Below are positions 46,353-56,110 of a stretch of 64,000 bases of DNA, in pieces. Position numbers and translations under genes: made by a program. Within the stretch, counting starts at the first letter, position 1; each line of letters opens with the position of its first letter. Below the pieces are notes generated by a model. The model saw only the letters and a program-made list of their open reading frames with translations, was not told where the DNA came from and searched no databases. This DNA comes from Topomyia yanbarensis. Its lineage: Eukaryota; Arthropoda; Insecta; Diptera; Culicidae. Location of the stretch: NCBI RefSeq assembly GCF_030247195.1, contig NC_080671.1, forward strand, positions 104,085,845 to 104,149,844, read 5' to 3'.

Positions 46353-47629
46353 TGACAGGCGCCAATTCCGGAGGGGTACATAGGTGTGGCAGCAGCTGTT
46401 CGATGTGAGGTGCTAGGTTGGTCGGTAGGGCACGGGTTTAAAACATCGCCTCTCTGGAATGCAATGGTAGGTCTGAACGAAGTTGAAGGTGGCCTCGAAA
46501 AACGTTTCTTTGCCTCAGCCAGTAGCTCTCTATCCAACGGAAGATTGTCGATGTCGCGGCGTTTGTTATCGTGGTACGCAAATCTGCTGTGGTTGTAATT
46601 ACATCCGTTATTTTTGTCGAAAATTGTGTGGTGCTTGTAACCGTGATTCTTGTGACGCTTAGTATTATTATTACGGGTGGTGTCAAGTGCATTAGCGGGC
46701 CTCTGTTTATTCCGTTTCTTCTTTATTCTTGCTTTCTCCGCCGCTTTTTGTTGATTGAGACGACGCAATTTACGTGCATCGTATTCGGACCAATCAGCCT
46801 TCCATACCTTAGAGTTGCCAAGGAAACGCCAGCCTGAGTTACTAGCTGCCTCGACGGACATCTCAGCCTCTAAACTAGGGGAGGAATCTGTTGCGGGTGA
46901 AGCAGCAGTCTTTTGTTCCAGTGAGTTTACTGCACTAGAAATTTTCTTTAACTCATCGATAATATCATCCGTAAATATTGGGTTTACATAACTCATATTC
47001 TGAGCCGAACAGTTGTTAGCCATGTCAGTTATCACGCTGCTGACCTTTTCAATTTCTGAACAAATTTGTTTCAACTCGCGTGTCATATCGGTGGTCAGTT
47101 CATTGACATAGGCTGCGATGTTGTTTTTCGTAGCTTTCATCGATATGTCGAATAATGATGTTAAGTGATTTTTTGTGGCAACGACATCAGTTTTGCCAGT
47201 TTTGTTGGAAGCAGCCAGCTCATTCCACAACTCCGAGGTTTTGGCTATGTGTGCAACCGCGTTATTATGATTAGCTGCAGTTGTTTTAATTTCGCCTTTC
47301 AACTCGTTTAAGAGCATTTCGATACATTCAAATCCATCTCGGACATTGAAGTTGCTAAATGTGGATGTGAGTTTGTGATTCGACTCCATAACTAGCTTGT
47401 TGAGGTTGATGGCTTCTTGTTGTTGTCTGTACAGTTTATCGAAATTTAACTCCATCACGAGACGCTTCTGGCACTCGTAGCATATTGGCAGCATGTATGT
47501 TAGTATTCTTTGCTCATGATTCCTCTGAGCACCAACGCATGCAGCGTGGAATTTTTTCCCGCATGATCCATGGCAGTACCACACATGTTTGTCGTCACTC
47601 ACTGTACAATTATTAATCGCGCACGGCAT
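46322..47629 (-). CDS. CR1-like LINE ORF1 with PHD zinc finger
   Basis: A 435-residue protein. The first 55 residues form a complete C4-H-C3 PHD-type pattern: Cys3, Cys8, Cys19, Cys23, His28, Cys31, Cys50 and Cys53. A long, probably helical middle follows, then a very basic stretch near residues 290-335 (KKKRNKQRP) suited to binding RNA. PHD fingers in CR1-type ORF1 proteins have been proposed to aid chromatin or protein contacts; the role here is inferred. The start is the first Met, directly before the zinc finger. The frame is intact and runs 31 nt into the beginning of ORF2. Confidence 0.85.
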   Translation of the reverse strand: MPCAINNCTVSDDKHVWYCHGSCGKKFHAACVGAQRNHEQRILTYMLPICYECQKRLVMELNFDKLYRQQQEAINLNKLVMESNHKLTSTFSNFNVRDGFECIEMLLNELKGEIKTTAANHNNAVAHIAKTSELWNELAASNKTGKTDVVATKNHLTSLFDISMKATKNNIAAYVNELTTDMTRELKQICSEIEKVSSVITDMANNCSAQNMSYVNPIFTDDIIDELKKISSAVNSLEQKTAASPATDSSPSLEAEMSVEAASNSGWRFLGNSKVWKADWSEYDARKLRRLNQQKAAEKARIKKKRNKQRPANALDTTRNNNTKRHKNHGYKHHTIFDKNNGCNYNHSRFAYHDNKRRDIDNLPLDRELLAEAKKRFSRPPSTSFRPTIAFQRGDVLNPCPTDQPSTSHRTAAATPMYPSGIGACQCFCRYRRAH

Positions 47630-47700
47630 GTTTTACTTACGCAGCAATGATAAATGAAAACAATACAAATTAAAACACGCACGGTTAAACTTTAAACGAC

Positions 47701-48350
47701 GCAAATGGAAACGCGACCGAACTGTAACGACGACTTGAATGCATAAATTACTATTGCTATTTTTATAGCTCTGCTACGAATACCGGACGTTTTCGACCAT
47801 ATTCCGGGTAAAAACACGGGCCCCCAAATTCGACCCGGGCCCCAGGGCAATTTCCTTGGCTGACCCCACCTCTCATCGGATCTGTCTTTAGTCGTTACTA
47901 TCAATGCGTCCACACGCGCTATTGTCTTCGATCGACAATGGAAACTAGGCAAAACTTTTATATCTTCACCGGTAAAAGGAACACTCGTATGGAACGCACT
48001 GGTACACAACCGAACACTACGAAAGCCGTAGAACGAATGTGATGAAGATCGTTTTGCCTTCCAACAATCAAGCTATTTCGTAGATATTCGGGGAACGCAA
48101 AGGGTTGCCGGTTATGTCTGCCCTGAGAATGCACCATTGTGGTACTTACTTGCAGAGTTTCGTTTATGAAATCCGATTCCGTTATTCTATTAATCGAGCG
48201 AATATCGAAATAGTGTTGAGAATTCCGTTGGAAATAACCGACCCCGAGAACGAGATTGAAGAATCCGATGCTGTGGAGTTTAGTCAAATCGACACCTTAC
48301 CTTTGACAGCAGCCGAATTGAGTCAAGCAATTGATGGGGATCAATCTCAC
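47701..48350. other. LINE 5' region and unassigned coding-like stretch
   Basis: The left part may be the LINE 5' UTR (it has a GGGCCCCC...CCCGGGCCCC cluster near 47820-47845). On the plus strand 48105-48350 is open and reads EIEESDAVEFSQIDTLPL, running straight into the mariner end. I do not recognise the family. It may be an exon or TE protein interrupted by the mariner. Confidence 0.35.
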
Positions 48351-49602
48351 GGGTGTTCAATAAAAAATGAGAATTTTTTCACTCATGTAGTTAAAAACAA
48401 AACAAAAATTTCACCGAATTCGGTATTTTTTTATTAAAAATATAATGTTTATTCTTCAAAAAAGTCAATGAATATTGGAGAACCTGGTCAACCCAACGAC
48501 GCAACTTAGTCGAGATGCTCTCACAAGAGCACAGGACGGCGCTAACGTCCATCTTTCGGATACATTTCCGGATCCTGCTGGTCAACTGCTTCGCATCCTT
48601 GGCCCGCAAATTATTTTTGTACACTAGGGCACTGAGGAAACCGAGAAAATCCTCAATAGGACGGTACTGGAGTAAGTTGGTCGGGTTCCATTCTTTCGGG
48701 ACAACGGTATCCTTTTTTGCTCAAGATACTACAGCGTCTTCTTGGCGTAATGGGAAGACGCCCTGTCCGACCAGAAGACGTACTTCCCATTCGCATGATG
48801 CCCCTTTAAGAACAGTAGAAGAATTTTCTCAAGACACTCCTCCTGGTACACTTGTTGATTAATGGCCAGGCCGCTCGGCTTGAACCACGGCTTTGAAATC
48901 TTTCTGTCCGATATCGCGTTGTACAGCATAACTTTTTTTTGCAAATTAATGCTTAAACTTATATTTTACTTTGAGTGTGTGGCCGACTTGTCGCTGGAAT
49001 AGTAGCAGTCATTTCCTGGAATGTGGGTCTTCGAGAGCGGAAAGTAACTTTCGTCGTCCAGCACGAACAACGTCCCGCGGTAGTTCTTCATCATCCACCG
49101 GCACTGCGATTTCACGATCGCTATCTGCTCGTCGGTGTACTCGGGGGACCGAATCTTCTTCCGACAGATGATGTCCTCCATCTTGAGGGATCGGTGAATC
49201 ACGGTATGGGAGCAGTGATATTTTCGGCCAGCGTCACACACACTCATTTTGTCCTTGTTGTCGAACAGCTTCTTACACGGTTCTTTCTTCTTCTTCGTCA
49301 CTATCTTCGCCGGACGGCCGCTACCGGTCTTCCGCTCCACGCTCAGGGATGCTTTCGTCTCGAATGTGGTCCTCCATAAACTTTTTTCCACGATGACCAT
49401 GCGTTTCGTAAAGCCGTACCACACGCTCGCGGAGTGCTTGCTGTTTCGACGCCATCTTCGATTGAGCACCCGAGCGAAGAGAAACATGCCATCCATTTCT
49501 AGGGAGCCCAGAGAGTAATTCTCTTGGAGAGAAAAAAAATTACGCTGTTTACTACAATTACAGAAAGGTATTGAAATCATTTTCATCTTTTATTGAACAC
49601 CC
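48351..49602 (-). mobile_element. Mariner-type transposon (D37E group), decayed
   Basis: Termini match inverted: the left reads GGGTGTTCAATAAAAAATGA and the right, inverted, GGGTGTTCAATAAAAGATGA. The length of about 1,252 bp fits mariner-like elements. It encodes a broken transposase on the minus strand. A TA duplication immediately outside the ends is not visible, so the exact termini may be a few bases off or mutated. Confidence 0.8.
48440..49455 (-). pseudogene. Mariner-type transposase, D37E spacing, frameshifted
   Basis: Transposase pieces in order: an N-terminal MASKQQALRERVV from an ATG at 49455, GSGRPAKI linker, helix-turn-helix residues, VLDDESYF (first catalytic Asp with DE), FWSDRASSHYA (second Asp) and YRPIEDFLGFL (Glu). 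Between the second Asp and the Glu I count 37 residues, the spacing of the mosquito ITmD37E group, though the interval spans one in-frame stop and one shift in an A run. At least one further shift lies just before the GRPAKI block and another near 48.95 kb. It is not functional. Confidence 0.8.
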
Positions 49603-50613
49603 ATTATGCCCGAATCGTGTTTCGCAAGCATGTGAAAATGCCATTTGAAACCAACTACTGTATACAATGCACTAATTCGACTCTTTGCGGAAAATGACCA
49701 AAAAAAATTCGTAAATTGTGCCTCCTTTTTTGGTTTTTTTCTGAGTGCTTTGTAATAATATTATAACCTAATACTAACCGTTGTAAGACTTAGCGTAGTT
49801 ATAAATTTCCATGTAAGCAGCAGATGTGAAGCAAAAATAGCCACATTCCATTTACTTGTGCCCAGAGTTAATTCAAAATATCGCATTGTGTATGTCCTAA
49901 AGTTCAGGCGGGATCATCGTGGTAATTTGTGAACAGTCATAACAATACATCGACGCAATCAGCTCACACCGTAAATGGCGGGAGTAAACCGAGCAGCAAC
50001 TCGTAGAGCAATCGTACGCTACTTCAGCCCGTCGCAGAACTGCTGCTACACTGTAGAACACGCGTGTGTGAGTGTGTGCACGCTAGTAGACGATGAGATA
50101 GCGCTAACCGAATTACAACTTCCAACAGTCACCACCGGCTTCCGCAGCATGCGTGATTAGGTGCTGATGACCAATTCATCCCGTCGGTCGTCACACTGAT
50201 CTCTGTTCACTCCGACTTGTAATGATGATTAATGGCATTCGGACGGGGGTCTCTCCCGCGCCTCAATCACACTTACCGACGATCGGGCATTCATCATAAT
50301 CAATTGCGGACGGACTGGAATCCACTGTCAAGAGCAGCGACGAAAGTATATTCTATCCAGAGAACCCTCAGAGAGAAAGCAGTGACATCTGCTCCGAGAG
50401 GACTTCCCGAAGATCTCTGTTTGAATCGTTCTTCATTGCCGGGCACCGGGACCGAGCCCCCTTGCCTCAAAATAGACCTACTACGAAACCGATGCTGATT
50501 CCCGCATTGTTCAGCTTCTCGCGAGCATTTCGATCTCGCCACTTGTGAGATTCATTCAGAACTCCGGAGGGTAATCGTTATCAGTTGACCGCCACAGCCA
50601 CAGTCGACGAGGT

Positions 50614-50650
50614 TATAAATTTCCACATCGAGATGAGCACCGGCTTAGTT
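50614..50650 (+). promoter_or_regulatory. Candidate core promoter (TATA plus initiator)
   Basis: TATAAAT at 50614-50620 is followed about 30 bp later by CTTAGTTG (50644-50651), close to the arthropod initiator TCAGT(T). A 190-nt leader would lead to the ATG at 50837. The spacing is right, but either motif can occur by chance. Confidence 0.35.
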
Positions 50651-50836
50651 GCATCTGGAATTCGAGCCGAAGCTCTTGCAAGGGGGAACTGAAACAAAAA
50701 GTGTGAAGTTAGCCGCGAAAAAGGTTGCAGGTCAGCCGCAGGGCATTTGTCCGCAGTGTCGCACAGAGCGAGAGTACATGCCAGTGAATCTGTGATAGAA
50801 TAAAGGAAGCACTACAGATAGACATAACCCGGCAGC

Positions 50837-50980
50837 ATGGGAGTAGGGAACACGGCAATGCTGGTGTCAGCTCTTCTAGTCATCTACGTTGGAAAGTACT
50901 TCGTCGCAGGAAATGGTACTTACTTGCACGACTTATATTTGGAATACGTGACAAATGCAGAAAAGGGGTGTGTTCGCTAG
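50837..50980 (+). CDS. Candidate first exon: signal peptide or membrane anchor
   Basis: The ATG sits in a good context (CAGCATGG). The reading begins MGVGNTAMLVSALLVIYVGK, a short polar start followed by a hydrophobic core of about 12 residues, then KYFVAGNG, which looks like a secretory signal peptide or N-terminal anchor. The uninterrupted reading is only 47 residues, ending at 50980. A GT at 50916 (AATG-GTACTT) or at 50968 could be a splice donor leading to distant exons. No matching downstream exon is recognised in the window. The family is unknown. Confidence 0.35.
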   Translation: MGVGNTAMLVSALLVIYVGKYFVAGNGTYLHDLYLEYVTNAEKGCVR

Positions 50981-53530
50981 AGACAGTCGATTATCTCCGG
51001 ATAAAATGCCAGTTGGTTACAGGCCAAGTGAGGTTCAGGAAGTGCAAATGCAATTTTCCAATATAGTTCATTACGGCGATTGTGTGATTCTTTTTCTTCT
51101 CAGTGGTTGAGTGTTGTCAGTGTTTTTATGAACTAGTGACGTTCCGAAAACAACAACGGTCGTAGAGTCGCTCTTCTAACGTAAAAAATAAAGAAACGAA
51201 TCGACTATAGTACCAGTTTGGCAATCTATTCCACATCAGCTGTTGCTCGACTAGACTCAGACAGACAACCGTGCGTCTGCATTATTGAGTGAGTCCACGC
51301 GGCGAGCGAGGTATTAGTTGGTTGGTTATGACGGATATAAATAATGTTACGAATTGACGACGACTCACGGCGAGATTCTCCTGATGTACGCCACTAAGGT
51401 CAAATGAAAAACAATTTATGTAAAATCACACTTGATTAAAGTGCTTAAATATAACAAAGAAAGACGTCCCGAGTGAAGGAGGCGTTATTACAGTTTCAAT
51501 TGCTGAAAGGGGTTTTTTCGTTGTAGAAAATAGATTCTAAGATCGAGTGTTGCCAATCAGTGCTGTGTGTGAGATAGAGTTACAAACAGTTTCCTGGAAT
51601 GGGTGTCAGATTAACTGAATTTCATGAACATTTTAGCAGTGGTTTACCAATTCGTGTTTCATATTACAATTAGCAGTGTTTGCGAATAGGTCTGCCGGGT
51701 TTGATTTTCTTTTATTTTAATTGGAAGTTTGGATTCCGAATTGTGGTATATTCTACAGAATCGGTCTAAATATCTGATGCAAAATCGATCGAGATTTTCT
51801 AACCCAAAGGATTTTAATGATATTTTTATAAGGTGCCTTATATTTACACACATGTTTATTTCGTTGTGCTATCTTATGACAAGTTCACTATTCGAGAAAA
51901 ACGATTTTTAAAGGTTGAGTTGAAAAATATTTAAATATATAAATTTTAGAAGCTTTACGGAGAAAACAATCGATGCTTCGATGTTTTCTGTAGTAATCCC
52001 TAGATTTATGTAAAGATCGGTTAACTATGGTGACAGTTTTTGCTTAAAATATACACCAAAGTCGCTCGCATATCTGTCATAAGTGTGTATTAATGATAAA
52101 GTATGTATGACGAGTCACCAATGTGCACAGAAGATTTCATATAAAAACCAATTATAAATGATTCGTGAAATCCTTGTTGCACTATGCCCAATGCTATACA
52201 TTTCCATGTGGTAGGGGAATTATGGTTGAAAACCGACACGTCAAGCTTAACACTTTTCTAAGTTACCTTTAAACCAATAAAATGATAGTTTCTGTGCAGA
52301 ATTCTTCTTTGAAAAATTCTCAGCGAGTCATAATTTTGTCAGCGCTTCAAAAATTTAATTTTAGGGATTAGTTTCCCCGTAGGGATAAGATCAACCCCCT
52401 TAATTTTTTTTTCTCTCCACTTCTTTACTGAAAATGTGATATGTGCGTGCGTAATAGGAAGAGAATTCGAAAGCATGGTGTTATAAACCAGAGTATGTTC
52501 ATACTAGAGGATTATTTCTTGGTATGGTTAATTTCGAGTAATCCTTCCGTACATCAATGCAACCTTCAGTGTCATTTTATTTCGTAAGAGACGATTTTCT
52601 AGCGTTCTGTGAATGAGAAAAGCGACCGGAAGACGGTTATACGAATGTTCGGCTTTTTCGGTCTATAATATAAGAACGGCTGTTTTGTACTATCCAACGT
52701 TTCGGCCACTGTTTTCGGCCTTTTTCAAGAGTAAGAAATCTATCGTTCTTCGTCAATGTGTCGTTTACCAACGATTGGATGGTCTATATACTGCTCTTTA
52801 TGTACATGGGTGCTAAGTAACAGTATAAGTATTAGTGGGATTGGGATTCTACATTCTGCTATTAGGATTCATCCACATATAAGCTGTATACATTGCGCGG
52901 TAAAGCTACCTTGTTCAGCCTTTGATTTTTCGGGGCTCTAATTATTAACGATCCACCGGGGTATACAAAAGATTATTGTCTAGGACAAACCGAGAAAACA
53001 CTAGAAATTCGTTTTGACGAAGTCTTTGCAGAAATAGCAAAATCTTCGATAGAATCTGATAACAAAAATTCCAATTTTTGAACCTGTAACAAATAAACAT
53101 AATTAAAGCATTTCTGTGTATTTCTGTCATAACAATAGTTTGATAATAGTAAGCCGTGTGGTGTCCGGCGGGCTAATTTTTTCTTGCACTAATTCAGCCA
53201 AGAATAGAACCACTGGGAACCTGTCCCACGTCGTAAGAGGTGACTAACGACATGCTAGAAGTTCCTAGGTTAATTGATCCGTATCGAAGACTTAGGTTTT
53301 GCATCATAGTGTTTATCCTTTCTATATTGATTGAATCACTGACATATAGTCTCCTTTTCTGATTCGCTATGCCTGAATGTGTACCAACGTTTTAGGTTTA
53401 TTCTGGAAGTTGTACAATAGCCGTTAATGATGAATTCCATTCTACATTAACCAAAAGCATATTTTAATATACCGGTTCATCCCCACCACACTGATAATAT
53501 AACTTCGTAAATATAATGAAATAGATCATG

Positions 53531-53582
53531 CAATGCACGAATTCATTCGTTGTTTTCTGCAACGAAGTACTTTCGTGCATTG
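53531..53582. repeat. Imperfect hairpin, CAATGCACGAA arms
   Basis: CAATGCACGAA...TTCGTTG is followed after TTTTCTG by CAACGAA...TTCGTGCATTG, giving about 20 paired bases with a few mismatches. It lies just upstream of the ACGAA-rich tandem units and shares their motif. Confidence 0.65.
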
Positions 53583-53618
53583 TAACTAGTAGGTTTCGTT
53601 CATTTCATGAAAAAGAAT

Positions 53619-54460
53619 GGCCGCTTGGTGAACGAAGGCTTTCGTAAATTTTACACGTTTAATGTACACTGCACGAATGTAATCGTTGATAACGACGCTA
53701 ATTTTCGTGAATGAAACGAAATGTTTCGTTTATTTTAATAAACGTTTGTGTATAATACGAACGATTTCATTACTTACACAAATTTATTTCGTTCATCTTA
53801 GGAAAGTTTTCGTATTCATTATTTTTGCAATCGATATTTAAGGATCGATGTTTGACGACAACGGTTTTTTTAACTAACTAAAAGAATCGATCTGGCAAAA
53901 TCGATTTTATTTCAACCTGCTCACCTGTATTAAGGACTAGAAAGATTGTGGTGTGATGAAATGGACGCTTGATGAACACAAGATTTAGTAAATTTTACTT
54001 ATCTAGTGTACATGGCACGAATGAAACGAAATGATTCGTTTGTTTCAATAAATGTTTGCGTATATTACGAACGACTTCGTTGGTCGCACGAATTCATTTC
54101 GTTTATTTTAGAAAAGTTTTCATATTTGTTAGCCTCTTATTGTTTTCAGTCGATCTTTTGGGATCGATGCTTGACAACTTCGATTTTTTTTAATTTAAAA
54201 AAATCGATGTGGCCAAATCGATTTTACTGTGGTGTGAAGAAATGGCCGCTTGATAATCGAAAGTTTTCGTAAATTTTACTTATTTAGTGTACATTGCACG
54301 AATGTTGTCCTTGAAAACGACATTATTTTTCGTGCATGCAACGAAATGTTTTGCTTTAAAATTTTAATAAACATTTGTGTATATTACGAACAATCTCGTT
54401 GGTCGCACGAATTCATTTCGTTCATCTAAGAGAAGTTTTCGTAATCATCTTTCATCGTTC
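53619..54460 (+). repeat. Three tandem ~280-345-bp units rich in ACGAA/TTCGT
   Basis: Units start at about 53619, 53963 and 54244, each with GG(C/A)CGCTTG, then TAAATTTTAC, GTGTACAT/TGTACACT, GCACGAATG, a TTTCGTTT/ATTACGAAC block and a TCATTTCGTT end. Units 1 and 2 carry an extra AATCGAT...GGCAAAATCGATTTTA/GGCCAAATCGATTTTA segment; the third ends before it, about 150 bp upstream of the TXNL1 start. Related ACGAA-rich sequence lies beyond the gene copy at 55.85-56.11 kb. The array may be part of a transposon around the gene copy or a local satellite. Confidence 0.75.
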
Positions 54461-54609
54461 ATCTCTCGTCATTCTCGATTAGTTAAATTTTGTGAGGAGT
54501 AAAGTGCATAACGTTAAAAGTTAATTAAGTAGTTAATTTCTCCGGGTAAAATAGTGGCTCTGTAATAGAATCTTCATCTAACCGATAGCAGCGCAAGAAA
54601 CCATACAGC

Positions 54610-55472
54610 ATGGCTGTTAAAGCAATCACCAATGAAGCTCATTTCCAAACCGAACTAGCCGCAGCAGGAGGAAAATTAGTCGTTGTGGATTTTACCGCTG
54701 CTTGGTGTGGACCGTGCCGAAACATATCGCATTTGTTCGATCAGCTTCCGGCGAAATATCCAGCGGCTGTGTTTCTCAAGATGGACGTCGACAGATGTAC
54801 CGAAACGGCGCCGTCCCAGGGCATGTCGACCATGCCAATGTTTATTTTCTACCGAGCCAGAACAAAGATTGACAGGATGCAGGGTGCAGACATTAATGGA
54901 CTTGAAGCCAAAATACAGAAACATTACGTCGCCAGCTTGTATGAATCTGGAGAAGATTACGGCCATGGAATGCCATGCCATGGACTTGATCAACTTCATC
55001 CAGAAGAACAAGTGCGAATGTTTGAACGAATCGAACGACCACCCGATGGTGAATGCGCTCAGTTCTAGCGGTGGTCATCTGGATTGTGACGAACAGTTGA
55101 TCATTTCGATTACCTTCAATCAGCTGGTCAAAATCAGTGCCATCAAGTTCAAAGCACCGCCCTCTCACGGACCGAAAAAAGGTGAGAATCTTTATCAATC
55201 AACCAAGCACCATCGATTTCGATATGGCCGAATCGCAAGTTTCGGTGCAGGATCTGGTACTGGGGCAGAAGGATCTTGTGTCGGGATCGCCGATTCCGTT
55301 GCACTTCGTTAAATTTAAGAACGTGCAGAATATGCAGCTGTTCGTGAAGGATAACCATTCTGGTGACGAGATGAACATTATCGATCATTTGGCCTTCATC
55401 GGGTTACCGATTGCAATGACTAAGATGGATGACTTCCAGCGGGTGGCTGGGAAGAAGCGTGAAAACCACTAG
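54610..55472 (+). pseudogene. TXNL1: Thioredoxin-like protein 1 (TXNL1) copy with two frameshifts
   Basis: Encodes the two-domain TXNL1 architecture: an N-terminal thioredoxin fold with WCGPC at residues 32-36 and a cis-proline at 76 (STMPMF), then a C-terminal PITH domain (CECLNESNDH, SDEQL-like CDEQLIISITFNQ, IFINQPSTIDF, FVKFKNVQNM, VAGKK at the end). In animals TXNL1 binds the proteasome as a redox-active partner. The protein is spread over three frames. A 10-base insertion near 54980 (a repeat of CATGCCATG) shifts the first, and one extra A in a run near 55180 shifts the second. There is no intron, and AATAAAA follows the stop by about 130 bp, which suits a processed copy. An assembly error could explain the second shift but hardly the first. 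Confidence 0.8.
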
Positions 55473-55602
55473 ATTGTTTGAGCCGCCGGGAGAACGATGG
55501 TTAGAAGGCGGTGGATAGGTGCGGTGACGAATATGTTTGATCGTATATTTAAAAGGTTAAAGATAGTGATGCGCGTTAACTTGTTCTTTTTATAAATTGT
55601 TC

Positions 55603-55609
55603 AATAAAA
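55603..55609 (+). terminator. Polyadenylation signal of the TXNL1 copy
   Basis: AATAAAA occurs about 130 bp after the TXNL1 stop, and an A6 run follows roughly 15 bp later, compatible with a trace of a retroposed poly-A tail. Confidence 0.5.
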
Positions 55610-55625
55610 TAATGAGCAGGAAAAA

Positions 55626-55805
55626 ATGGCATATTATTTTGATATTGCTCCGGCAGAGAAAAACTCAATCTTATTCATACAAAACCAACGAACAGTTCGC
55701 GATGGCTCAGCTGAATCCGTACAGCTCCGGATTCTGGATCAACTGGAAACGAAAGAGGTTCAGGAAATCTTCCTGGAATCGGCGGTCGTGCCCGCTACTA
55801 AATAG
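55626..55805 (+). CDS. Small unrecognised ORF or exon fragment
   Basis: A 59-residue frame beginning MAYYFDIAPAEKNSILFIQN and ending ESAVVPATK. Its composition is protein-like: mixed hydrophobic and charged residues, with a helix-compatible LRILDQLETKEVQEIFLES segment. I do not recognise a family. It begins right after the A6 run that follows the TXNL1 copy, and ends 50 bp before the ACGAA-rich right flank. It may be an exon of another gene, a captured fragment, or chance. Confidence 0.3.
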   Translation: MAYYFDIAPAEKNSILFIQNQRTVRDGSAESVQLRILDQLETKEVQEIFLESAVVPATK

Positions 55806-55844
55806 TCAGACTGAGACCGTCGTGATGAATTGTTGACGTATTCT

Positions 55845-56110
55845 ACCTCTATTGAAGCTTTTTTGACGTTAACGGTTTGACGAATAGTACTCGTAAATAT
55901 TACAAAGATGTTCGTATATAGCAGCGAACAATTCGTTTGCCGAATGAAGCTGTTTCGTAATAAGCCAACAAAAGTCGTTTCGTGGTATTCACGAAAAATT
56001 CGCAATAAAAAATAAAAATGTTTCAATAGAACTACGAACGATTCTACATATGTACGAAAAAATTCGTATATTTTATGAAAATTGTCTGTACGAAACAAAT
56101 TCCTGGCGAT
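55845..56110. repeat. ACGAA/TTCGT-rich flank
   Basis: Dense in short TTCGT and ACGAA words (for example GTTTCGTGGTATTCACGAAA) like the tandem units upstream of the TXNL1 copy, roughly inverted. A direct alignment is weak by eye. Confidence 0.4.

Larger units (their letters stand above)
43243..47700 (-). mobile_element. CR1-like LINE, nearly complete
   Basis: Minus-strand two-ORF LINE: ORF1 with a PHD finger (47629-46322), then an APE endonuclease-RT ORF2 (46352 to 43317), and a tail that reads AAATAAATAAATA at about 43247-43258. PHD-bearing ORF1 proteins and simple-repeat 3' ends are known for CR1-type elements; RNase H is absent. The ORFs overlap by 31 nt. Only two one-base frameshifts, both in homopolymers, interrupt ORF2. 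The 5' limit is uncertain and may extend toward 48.0 kb. The decayed relative at 17.5-20.1 kb belongs to the same family. Confidence 0.87.
49603..53530. other. Low-repeat region, possible host-gene 5' end
   Basis: I see no clear TE in most of this stretch, and 49.9-50.95 kb is more GC-rich than its surroundings. It contains the promoter and first-exon candidates listed at 50614 and 50837. If they are real, the region to about 53 kb would be first intron. CCCACGTCGTAAGAGGTGAC near 53227 looks repeat-like but is unassigned. Confidence 0.35.

Noticed and set aside
46386..46991. Plus-strand open frames in the CR1-like ORF1 region
   Set aside because: They are antisense shadows of the PHD-containing ORF1, whose zinc pattern is complete.
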